25,513 bases of DNA from CADBRN01 sp050944685 (GTDB lineage: Bacteria > Bacillota > Clostridia > Lachnospirales > Lachnospiraceae): the NCBI GenBank assembly GCA_050944685.1, contig JBMNRP010000030.1:1-25513 (forward strand), given 5' to 3'. Shown piece after piece: positions 7,038-13,588 of this stretch. Position 1 is the stretch's first letter, and each line of letters starts with the position of its first letter. The position numbers and the translations under genes were made by a program. The notes under the pieces were generated by a model. It saw only the letters and a program-made list of their open reading frames with translations, searched no databases and was not told where the DNA came from.

Positions 7038-7343
7038 ATGGCAAGAAAAAACGGTGATTATTGTCCCTGTCAAAGTGATTGTGCCTTACACGGTGATTGT
7101 TTTTCCTGCGTACAGATACATCGAGGTCACCGTGGACATCTTCCTCTCTGCATGTGGGACATGGTCAATGAGCGGATCGCCGAACTTGCCAGTCTGACAG
7201 AAGGTTCCTTTCGAAAATATGAGAAAGATCATCCAGGGTGCATGAACGGAAAGCCGAAAAGAAAGTCTGGCCTGACCATTGAGCAGTATTATGAATGGAT
7301 GAAGGAAGATTTGAAATCACAGAGTAAATCAGATCAAAAATAA
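7038..7343 (+). CDS. small Cys/His-rich protein (3' part of interrupted gene)
   Basis: This 101-residue reading frame is rich in Cys and His near its start: Cys9, Cys11, Cys15, His18, Cys21, Cys24, His28, His34 and Cys38 (CPCQSDCALHGDCFSC...HLPLC). A zinc- or iron-sulfur-binding module is likely. The rest is charged and soluble (LTIEQYYEWMKEDLK). I cannot assign a named family; similar small Cys-rich proteins occur in Firmicutes. No good ribosome site precedes ATG 7038, and the frame continues upstream across a stop codon to 6936. The full-length protein would be about 135 residues. If made at all, the protein may come from reinitiation after the stop. Confidence 0.6.
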   Translation: MARKNGDYCPCQSDCALHGDCFSCVQIHRGHRGHLPLCMWDMVNERIAELASLTEGSFRKYEKDHPGCMNGKPKRKSGLTIEQYYEWMKEDLKSQSKSDQK

Positions 7344-7389
7344 TCGTTCCATTAGCAAAAAATCGAAAAATAATTGTCTGGAAAATATG

Positions 7390-7422
7390 AGGCTGTTGCA
7401 CGGATAGTGCGATGGCCTTTTT
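7390..7422 (+). terminator. Rho-independent terminator after the AraC/Cys-rich unit
   Basis: AGGCTGTTGCAC and GTGCGATGGCCT pair over 12 positions, including three G-T wobbles, around the loop GGATA. The stem is followed by TTTTC. Confidence 0.75.
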
Positions 7423-7442
7423 CTATTTGTAAATGAGAAATT

Positions 7443-7460
7443 AAATTCTTGCAAGAATTT
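7443..7460. promoter_or_regulatory. 18-base perfect palindrome, candidate regulator site
   Basis: AAATTCTTG is followed directly by its reverse complement CAAGAATTT. It lies about 80 bases upstream of the TATAAT at 7539, an activator-like position. No T-tract follows, so it is not a terminator. Confidence 0.5.
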
Positions 7461-7538
7461 TATACTATTCGTCTGAAAAAGAGGAAAAGTATTCCAAAAG
7501 TAAGCAATTATTTAATAACTGTTTTTTTATTTTGATAC

Positions 7539-7544
7539 TATAAT
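7539..7544 (+). promoter_or_regulatory. -10 box, putative transport operon promoter
   Basis: This is a perfect TATAAT. The -35 position (TAACTG, 17-base spacer) is poor, which would fit an activator-dependent promoter. Confidence 0.4.
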
Positions 7545-7615
7545 GATTATATGAACATCACAAAACAATATAAAACAACAGGCGAACAAAATAAAAAATA
7601 ATATGCCTGCCTGTA

Positions 7616-7640
7616 TTTATCATTATAGCGCTATGATAAA
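7616..7640. promoter_or_regulatory. operator-like inverted repeat with central CG
   Basis: TTTATCAT (7616-7623) and ATGATAAA (7633-7640) flank a core that contains the ten-base palindrome ATAGCGCTAT. A central CG in an AT-rich palindrome is typical of LacI-family operators. It lies about 160 bases before the first gene of the operon. Confidence 0.55.
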
Positions 7641-7797
7641 GAAATAACGAGCAAAATTGGAGAAAAAAATATAAAAAATACTAAAAACAAAATAGAAAAA
7701 TGTAATAGGAGGAAATGGCAGGTATTTTATAAATCTATGGGAAAGAACATGGTGTAACTGAAATTGGGCGGTTTATTGACTTTTAGAGAGGTGAAAA

Positions 7798-8571
7798 ATG
7801 AAACTCGACAATAAAGTACTATTTATTACGGGTGCTGCAAGAGGACTCGGAGGAGAAACAGCGATTACCTGTGCGGGATATGGAGCAACGATTGTGGCGG
7901 TGGATATAAATGAAGAGGGTTTGAAAAACACGGTAAAAACAATCGTTGACGCAGGGGGAAAAGCTATATACGCAGTAGCAGATGTACGTGACCGGTCTCA
8001 GGTTCAGAAGGCGGTTCAAAAAGCGGTAGATACGTATGGTAAGATTGACGGCCTTTATAATGCCGCTGGAGTTGATCGAATCGGAAGCATTATGGAAATG
8101 TCAGATGAAATCTATGATTTCGTCATGGATATCAATGTAAAAGGAACGTTTATCTGCTGTTCAGAAGTTGCCAAGGTGATGAAGAAGCAGAATTATGGTC
8201 GGATCGTGAATACTTCTTCCATAGCTGCGGTCCGGGAAGAAGCAAATAACGCACCATACTGCATGTCTAAAGCGGCAGTAGCCATGCTGACCAGAGTTCT
8301 TGCCCTGGAACTGGCTCCGAATATCACTGCGGTTGCAATTCAGCCTGGCAATATCGAAACAGACATGCTGAAGAACTCTTTTAAAAACCGCGGAGCTGCG
8401 GAGGGAAAGGATGTCGGTGAGTTTTATCAGGAAATGCGGGATACCATTCCCATGGGCCGTATTGGCCAACCATCTGATATTGCAGAAGTAACAGCATGGC
8501 TTTTTGATGATCGTTCCGGATATATCGACGGTAATGCCATTTTGATCGCAGGCGGAAAGATTATGTCCTGA
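7798..8571 (+). CDS. short-chain dehydrogenase/reductase (SDR), first of two
   Basis: This is a classical SDR that oxidises or reduces a hydroxyl or keto group with NAD(P). It has TGAARGLG (11-18) for cofactor binding, NAAG (88-91), Asn113, catalytic Ser141, and Tyr154-x3-Lys158 (YCMSK). The acidic residue after beta-2 (VAVDIN) favours NAD. The length of 257 residues is standard. AGAGG lies seven bases before the ATG. This is the first gene of the operon that continues with the sugar-binding protein about 60 bases later. The position suggests that it acts on the imported compound. It is a clear paralogue-type match to the SDR at 12379, not a duplicate. The substrate is unknown. Confidence 0.93.
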   Translation: MKLDNKVLFITGAARGLGGETAITCAGYGATIVAVDINEEGLKNTVKTIVDAGGKAIYAVADVRDRSQVQKAVQKAVDTYGKIDGLYNAAGVDRIGSIMEMSDEIYDFVMDINVKGTFICCSEVAKVMKKQNYGRIVNTSSIAAVREEANNAPYCMSKAAVAMLTRVLALELAPNITAVAIQPGNIETDMLKNSFKNRGAAEGKDVGEFYQEMRDTIPMGRIGQPSDIAEVTAWLFDDRSGYIDGNAILIAGGKIMS

Positions 8572-8632
8572 ACTACAGGATCTTCGGAAAAACCGCAGAT
8601 TAGCCCACAAATTGTTTTTTAGGAGGGAAAAA

Positions 8633-9766
8633 ATGAGAAAACAGATATCTTTACAGTTACTTGCGGGAATTATGGCAATATCACTTACGGCATGTGGAGG
8701 TGCTGCAAGCTCGTCGGAAAGTTCAACGTCTTCGGCCTCAAGTACTGGTTCAGCGGAAATGAGCAGTTCAGAATCCGAAACAGTATCGGCTTTGTCTTCT
8801 GCGGAAACAGCCGGGGAATCAATATCTTCTTCAGGTAGTTCTTCGTCATCGAGCTCCGCAGCTGCGAATCTTGCGATTTCAGATTTGAAACTGGATGACG
8901 TGGATATGAGTAATGTGAAAATAGGCGTAGTCATGAAATCTTCCGATGAGTTTCAGAATTCTGTGGTTGAGGGAGCGAAGGATGCGTTCCTTGAAGCAGG
9001 CGGTTCGGAAAGTAATTTTAAAAATGTAGCTTCGACCAGTGAGTCTGATGCAATGCAGCAGGTAACAGCAATTGAGGATATGGTTTCTAATAATATTGAT
9101 ATTCTTTTATGTTCCTGTCAGGAAGAAAATACTTTAAAAGGTACTCTTCAGGCAGCAGCGGATGCCGGCGTCAAGGTAGTCATGGTTGATACCGACTGTG
9201 CTTCACTGACAGATAAGGTTACTTATATTGGAACGGATAACTATCAGGCAGCTTACGATGGCGCAAAAGAGTTTGCCAAAAGACTGGAAAAAGGAACAAA
9301 TGTCGTGATTCTTCGCGGAAAGCTTGGTGATGTAAATCATGAAGACAGAACGGAGGGGCTTCAGACGGCGCTTGAAGAGGCCGGCATGAAAGTTCTTGAG
9401 GTTCAGGATGCAAACTGTGAAACCGATAAAGCTGCTAATATTATGGAACAGTTTATTTCCAAATATGACGACATCGGTGCAGTAATGGTTACATCTGATT
9501 CCATGGCAGTTGGTGCGGCACAGGCAATTAAAGGTGCTGGCGTAGAAGGAATAAAGATTTGCGGATTTGACGGTTTTCAGTCTGCAATTCAGTTGGTCGA
9601 GACCGGCGAGATTGAGATGATTATTGGCCAGAAGCCTTATCAGATCGGTTATGACGGTGTTGTTTGCGGCCTTGGATCAATGACCGGGCAGTCTTATGAC
9701 GACTATATTAATCCGGGCATCCAGATCATCGATCAGGATAATTATAAGGATTTTCTGAAAGAATAA
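8633..9766 (+). CDS. sugar-binding lipoprotein of a CUT2 (ribose-type) ABC importer
   Basis: This is an extracellular solute receptor anchored by lipid. Residues 1-20 are a signal peptide ending in the lipobox LTAC, with Cys21 the lipidation site. Residues 23-75 form a strikingly Ser-rich linker. The rest is a periplasmic-binding-protein type I domain of the RbsB class (VKIGVVMKSSDEFQNSVVEGAKDAFLEAGG start; DILLCSCQ; VVMVDTDC; YIGTDNYQAAYDGA; GAVMVTSDSMAVGAAQAIKGAG; IKICGFDG). The length of 377 residues is usual. AGGAGG lies seven bases before ATG 8633, deciding this start over a TTG at 8612. It is followed by a hairpin and then the ATPase gene. The ligand is probably a pentose, hexose or polyol. 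Confidence 0.93.
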   Translation: MRKQISLQLLAGIMAISLTACGGAASSSESSTSSASSTGSAEMSSSESETVSALSSAETAGESISSSGSSSSSSSAAANLAISDLKLDDVDMSNVKIGVVMKSSDEFQNSVVEGAKDAFLEAGGSESNFKNVASTSESDAMQQVTAIEDMVSNNIDILLCSCQEENTLKGTLQAAADAGVKVVMVDTDCASLTDKVTYIGTDNYQAAYDGAKEFAKRLEKGTNVVILRGKLGDVNHEDRTEGLQTALEEAGMKVLEVQDANCETDKAANIMEQFISKYDDIGAVMVTSDSMAVGAAQAIKGAGVEGIKICGFDGFQSAIQLVETGEIEMIIGQKPYQIGYDGVVCGLGSMTGQSYDDYINPGIQIIDQDNYKDFLKE

Positions 9767-9779
9767 TAGGTACAGTAAA

Positions 9780-9796
9780 GGGGCCAATATGGCCCC
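9780..9796 (+). other. intercistronic hairpin after the binding-protein gene
   Basis: GGGGCCA and TGGCCCC form a seven-base-pair stem with a three-base loop. No T-tract follows, so this is not a classical terminator. Such hairpins often stabilise the upstream mRNA so that the binding protein is made in excess over the transporter. Confidence 0.55.
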
Positions 9797-9836
9797 TGCT
9801 CAATGATATGACTTTATATTAATCAGAGGTATCTGT

Positions 9837-11345
9837 ATGGCAGAAAATATTCTTGAATTAAAACATATTCGAAAAGAGTTTCCTGGTGTTGTAGCTCTGG
9901 ATGATATGTCTTTGAAGCTGAAACGGGGTGAGATTCACGGCTTAATTGGAGAAAACGGTGCGGGCAAATCCACCCTGATTAAAACGATAACCGGTGTGTA
10001 TCAGCCGGATGCGGGTGAGATTTATCTGGAGGGTAATAAGATAAGATTTTCTGGGCCTGCAGATTCGAAAGTTCATGGAATTGCCTGTGTATATCAGGAA
10101 TTAAACATCGTCCAGGAATTATCCATCGTGGATAATCTTTTCATTGGGAATCATGTAAAAAGGAAATCCGGATTTCTGAATTATGAGTTCATGAAGAAAA
10201 AAACAAAGGAAATAATGAATTCTATGGGTCAGAATGTTTCTCCGGATGAAATCTGTGGAAGATTAGGGATGGGACAGCAGCAGATGATTGAAATTGGAAA
10301 AGCTGTTCTTCAGGATGCCAAAATTATCATTTTGGATGAGCCAACTTCCAGTCTCGGAGAGCAAGAGACACAAGAACTGTTTAAAACTATTCGGTTGTTG
10401 AAAGAAAAAAATTGGGCAATCCTGTTTATCTCACATAAGCTGGAAGAGATTTTTGAAATCTGTGATGTCGTTACGGTCATTCGTGATGGAAAGCATATCT
10501 CTACGAATCCTTCAAAAGACATGACAAAGGACTCCCTGATTGCGGATATGGTAGGCAGGACATTGAATAATCTATATCCGAAAATCAGCATGAAACCAGG
10601 AGAAGTAATGCTGGAAGTAAAAGATATGACAAAACTTGGCCAATACTATCATGTCAGCTTTAAGGCAAGGAAAGGAGAACTTCTTGGTTTTTCCGGGCTG
10701 GTCGGAGCAGGCCGCACCGAGCTGATGCACGGAATATTCGCATCGGTTCCCAGGGATTCCGGCCAGATTTTCATCAAAGGAAAAGAAGTAAACCTGAAAT
10801 CACCGCAGGATGCAATCAATCATGGAATCGCATTTCTGACAGAAGACCGAAAATCTGAGGGTCTTATTTTATCAGAAACAGTCAAGAGAAATCTGTCACT
10901 GGTCGACATTAAAAAAATGAGGAAAGGACTGTTTATCGACGACAATAAAGTTAAGCAACAGGCGGAAGAATGCATTGATAAACTCCATATTGTTACTCCC
11001 TCAATAAATAAAAAAGTAGGAGAATTATCCGGTGGCAACCAACAGAAAGTCGTCATTGGAAAATGGATAAATTCAGATGCGGATATCTTTATCTTTGACG
11101 AACCTACGCGCGGCATTGATGTCGGAGCCAAAGTGGAGGTTTACGATTTAATGAATCAGCTGCTTCTTTCGGGAAAATGTGTAATTATGGTTTCTTCTGA
11201 CCTTCAGGAGGTGCTGGGAATGTGTGACAGAGTTGTTGTCATGAGGGAAGGAAGAATTCGCGGAGAGATTGATGCAAAAACAGATTTCTTTAATCAGGAA
11301 GATATTATGAAACTTGCCTGGGGAGGTAGCTTAAATGAAAAATAA
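9837..11345 (+). CDS. sugar ABC transporter ATPase, RbsA/MglA type, two nucleotide-binding domains
   Basis: This is the cytoplasmic ATPase of the importer, 502 residues, with two fused ABC domains as usual for CUT2 systems. Domain 1 has Walker A GENGAGKST (38-46), Q-loop VYQELN, a signature-like GMGQQQM and Walker B IIILDEPTSS. Domain 2 has the degenerate Walker A GLVGAGRTE typical of this class, LSGGNQQKV and IFIFDEPTRGID. AGAGG precedes the ATG by seven bases. The stop overlaps the permease start by 11 bases, indicating translational coupling. Rbs/Mgl/Xyl-type relatives move ribose, galactose, xylose and similar compounds; which one applies here is not visible. Confidence 0.95.
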   Translation: MAENILELKHIRKEFPGVVALDDMSLKLKRGEIHGLIGENGAGKSTLIKTITGVYQPDAGEIYLEGNKIRFSGPADSKVHGIACVYQELNIVQELSIVDNLFIGNHVKRKSGFLNYEFMKKKTKEIMNSMGQNVSPDEICGRLGMGQQQMIEIGKAVLQDAKIIILDEPTSSLGEQETQELFKTIRLLKEKNWAILFISHKLEEIFEICDVVTVIRDGKHISTNPSKDMTKDSLIADMVGRTLNNLYPKISMKPGEVMLEVKDMTKLGQYYHVSFKARKGELLGFSGLVGAGRTELMHGIFASVPRDSGQIFIKGKEVNLKSPQDAINHGIAFLTEDRKSEGLILSETVKRNLSLVDIKKMRKGLFIDDNKVKQQAEECIDKLHIVTPSINKKVGELSGGNQQKVVIGKWINSDADIFIFDEPTRGIDVGAKVEVYDLMNQLLLSGKCVIMVSSDLQEVLGMCDRVVVMREGRIRGEIDAKTDFFNQEDIMKLAWGGSLNEK

Positions 11346-12321
11346 GAAAAGAATGCCCGCATTTATGGGGCCGTTGGCAGCTATTATTTTGCTGATGATC
11401 GTACTTACTATTGCAACCAGGCAATTCCTGACAGTGAATAATCTGATGAATGTTTTGCGTCAGACTGCAATAAACTCGATGGTTTCGCTTGGAATGCTGA
11501 TGGTATTAATTACCGGTGGAATTGATATTTCTGTTGGCCCCATGGTGGCACTGTCATCCTGTGTTGCCGGGGTTCTTCTGAAAAGCGGGGTAAAAAACTC
11601 ATTTGTAATGATTGTTGCGGCTTTGCTTGTTGGTCTTCTGTGTGGAACAATCAACGGACTGATATTTACTAAAATGAAACTTCCTTTTCCGTTTGTTTCA
11701 ACCATGGGTTCAAGACAGATATATCGAGGCCTTGCTCTTCTGATTACGTCAGCTGCTCCGATTGGAGGCTTTCCAAATGGAGTTACAGCGATGGGATCTT
11801 CTAATATTGGGAAATTTCCGGTTTGTTTTATTGTTGTCGTATTGATTTATTCTTTAGTTCATCTGTTCCTTTCCAAAACTGTGCTTGGAAGAAATATATA
11901 TTCAGTCGGGGGGAACAAAGAGGCTGCACGACTGGCGGGAATTAATGTAGATAATACGCTTTGCTTTGTATATTCGATGTCTGGTCTGATGTGTGCAATA
12001 GCAGGATTGATAATGATAGGTCGTGTAGGAACCGCAACACCGCTTGCAGGAGAAACCTATGACATGGACGCTATTGCTTCCTGCGTAATCGGAGGTGCAT
12101 CCCTTAGTGGAGGAAAGGGAACCGTTGTCGGAACGATGATTGGATCTCTGTTAATAGCAGTAATAAGAAATGGACTGAACCTTCTGGGAGCACAGACAGA
12201 TGTTCAGTATATGGTAATAGGAGCGGTTATTATCCTGGCAGTCTTCGTTGACGTAGTTCGTGGTAATGCTGACAGCAAAGCCAGATTAAAGGAACGTGCC
12301 AGGATACAGCTGGAGAAGTAA
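11335..12321 (+). CDS. sugar ABC transporter permease, RbsC type
   Basis: This is the membrane subunit of the same importer. It has 328 residues with roughly eight to ten hydrophobic segments, starting at about 9-27 (FMGPLAAIILLMIVLTIA). The BPD_transp_2 family features are clear: LGMLMVLITGGIDISVGPMVALSS, GTINGLIF, the cytoplasmic SVGGNKEAARLAGINV loop that contacts the ATPase, and CVIGGASLSGGKGTVVGTMIGSLL. GGAGG lies inside the end of the ATPase gene, eight bases before this ATG, and the genes overlap by 11 bases. The length is typical. A single permease gene suggests a homodimeric channel. Confidence 0.95.
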   Translation: MKNKKRMPAFMGPLAAIILLMIVLTIATRQFLTVNNLMNVLRQTAINSMVSLGMLMVLITGGIDISVGPMVALSSCVAGVLLKSGVKNSFVMIVAALLVGLLCGTINGLIFTKMKLPFPFVSTMGSRQIYRGLALLITSAAPIGGFPNGVTAMGSSNIGKFPVCFIVVVLIYSLVHLFLSKTVLGRNIYSVGGNKEAARLAGINVDNTLCFVYSMSGLMCAIAGLIMIGRVGTATPLAGETYDMDAIASCVIGGASLSGGKGTVVGTMIGSLLIAVIRNGLNLLGAQTDVQYMVIGAVIILAVFVDVVRGNADSKARLKERARIQLEK

Positions 12322-12378
12322 TAGTATTGAGAAAATTTGTAAACATAACATTAATTTGAAAATAAAAGGAGAATAACT

Positions 12379-13155
12379 ATGAAACTTGAGGGTAAAGTTG
12401 CAATTGTTACGGGAGCAGCACAGGGAATCGGAAAAGGGGTCGCTCTTGAATATGCCAAAAATGGAACAGATATTGCTCTTCTGGATATTAATGGTGAAAA
12501 GCTTCAGAAGACAGCCGATGAGATTTCCGCGATGGGAAGAAAAGTTTTTATTGCAGAAGGTGATGTGTCAGATGAGAATACAGTAAAAGGATTTGTCGAA
12601 AAAACAGTCAGTACTTATGGACACATTGATATTCTGACACATTGTGCAGGAATTTTACGTTCCTGTGCCATTATTGACCAGGATGTCAAAGACTGGGATC
12701 GAGTGATTTCCGTCAATCTCCGCAGTACTTTCCTGTTTTGCAAGTATGTAGGCAGGCAGATGGTTAAACAAAAAAGCGGTGCAATGGTTTTGATTGATTC
12801 CTGCGCATCAAAAACCGGTGAAGCATATAATGCAGTCTACTGTGCTTCGAAAGCCGGAGTCAGACTTCTTGCACAGTCTTTTGCACTTGAAGTAGCTGAA
12901 TATGGTGTTCGTGTAAATAGTATTGCTCCGGGAACAATTAATACGGATATGATTCAACGGTGCCTTCATGACAGAGCACCGCTTCATGGGTTGACTTTTG
13001 AAGAATATCTTGCAGAATTTAATGCAGAGACTCCTCTTGGGAGAATGGGTGAACCTGAGGAAATCGGAAAACTGTGCGTGTTCCTTGCCAGTGATGATGC
13101 ATCCTTTATTACAGGCTCTTCTTACAATATTTCCGGCGGCAGAGAGAATCATTGA
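12379..13155 (+). CDS. short-chain dehydrogenase/reductase (SDR), second
   Basis: This is the last gene of the transport operon, a 258-residue classical SDR. It has TGAAQGIG (11-18), a variant THCAG in place of NNAG (about 87-91), Asn113, Ser141 in IDSCAS, Tyr154-x3-Lys158 (YCASK) and NSIAPGTINTDM. ALLDIN after beta-2 suggests NAD. GGAG lies eight bases before the ATG. It follows the permease by 57 bases and is closed by the terminator at 13234. Having two SDRs and one MDR dehydrogenase in one cluster suggests successive oxidations or an oxidation/reduction epimerisation. It resembles 3-oxoacyl-reductase/gluconate-dehydrogenase-like SDRs, but the substrate is unknown. Confidence 0.93.
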   Translation: MKLEGKVAIVTGAAQGIGKGVALEYAKNGTDIALLDINGEKLQKTADEISAMGRKVFIAEGDVSDENTVKGFVEKTVSTYGHIDILTHCAGILRSCAIIDQDVKDWDRVISVNLRSTFLFCKYVGRQMVKQKSGAMVLIDSCASKTGEAYNAVYCASKAGVRLLAQSFALEVAEYGVRVNSIAPGTINTDMIQRCLHDRAPLHGLTFEEYLAEFNAETPLGRMGEPEEIGKLCVFLASDDASFITGSSYNISGGRENH

Positions 13156-13233
13156 GTCAGTTGATGGAACCTGTTTGTGACAATTAACAGAGACTCTTTA
13201 ATTATTTTTCAGAAGTATTATCATTGAAACCTT

Positions 13234-13282
13234 GACAGGAGATGTTACTTTTGTGACTCGGGTAACATCTCCTGTCTTTTGT
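13234..13282 (+). terminator. strong Rho-independent terminator of the transport operon
   Basis: A perfect 15-base-pair stem, GACAGGAGATGTTAC/GTAACATCTCCTGTC, with a 13-base loop is followed by TTTTGTT. Confidence 0.95.
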
Positions 13283-13339
13283 TGGTGATACAGTATTGAA
13301 AGGTTCAGAAAGATAAGGTTTTGCAATAGTAAGAATCAT

Positions 13340-13368
13340 TTGACAACCCTGCTGTTTTATAGTATATT
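13340..13368 (+). promoter_or_regulatory. sigma-A promoter of tRNA-Gly
   Basis: The consensus TTGACA (13340-13345) and TATATT (13363-13368) are 17 bases apart. They place the transcription start about 37 bases before the tRNA. Confidence 0.85.
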
Positions 13369-13411
13369 CACTTTATTAATGCGGAGGTGGATTCTGCACC
13401 TTTATTATTTT

Positions 13412-13483
13412 GCGCGAGTGGCTCAGGGGTGGAGTACAACCTTGCCAAGGTTGGGGTCGCGGGTTCGAATCCCGTCTCGCGCT
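13412..13483 (+). tRNA. tRNA-Gly (anticodon GCC)
   Basis: A full cloverleaf is visible. The acceptor stem is GCGCGAG/CTCGCGC with discriminator U73. The anticodon arm is CAACC-TTGCCAA-GGTTG with GCC at the anticodon. The T arm is GCGGG-TTCGAAT-CCCGT. U73 and the GCC anticodon identify glycine. CCA is not encoded. The gene has its own promoter and terminator. It sits at the boundary between the AT-rich cluster and GC-richer DNA. Confidence 0.95.
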
Positions 13484-13488
13484 CTTCG

Positions 13489-13515
13489 AGAGCCCAGTTC
13501 TTACTGGGCTCTTTT
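13489..13515 (+). terminator. Rho-independent terminator of tRNA-Gly
   Basis: AGAGCCCAG and CTGGGCTCT form a nine-base-pair stem around TTCTTA and run into TTT. Confidence 0.9.
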
Positions 13516-13588
13516 CGTTCATTATTTTCCGGACCGAAAACCGGCAGGGAATCCGGATCATTACAGACAAGAAAAGCAGGGATGACAG

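Larger units (their letters stand above)
7423..7797. other. AT-rich control region of the transport operon
   Basis: This 375-base non-coding leader precedes the SDR/ABC operon. It contains an 18-base perfect palindrome (7443-7460), a TATAAT at 7539-7544 with a weak TAACTG 17 bases upstream, and an operator-like inverted repeat (7616-7640). No ORF with a ribosome site was seen. The predicted leader from the -10 box would be about 245 bases. Confidence 0.6.

Noticed and set aside
8161..8934. 257-codon minus-strand frame across the SDR/binding-protein junction
   Set aside because: It covers the ends of two clear genes. Its Ser/Glu-rich part is only the complement of the lipoprotein's Ser-rich linker.
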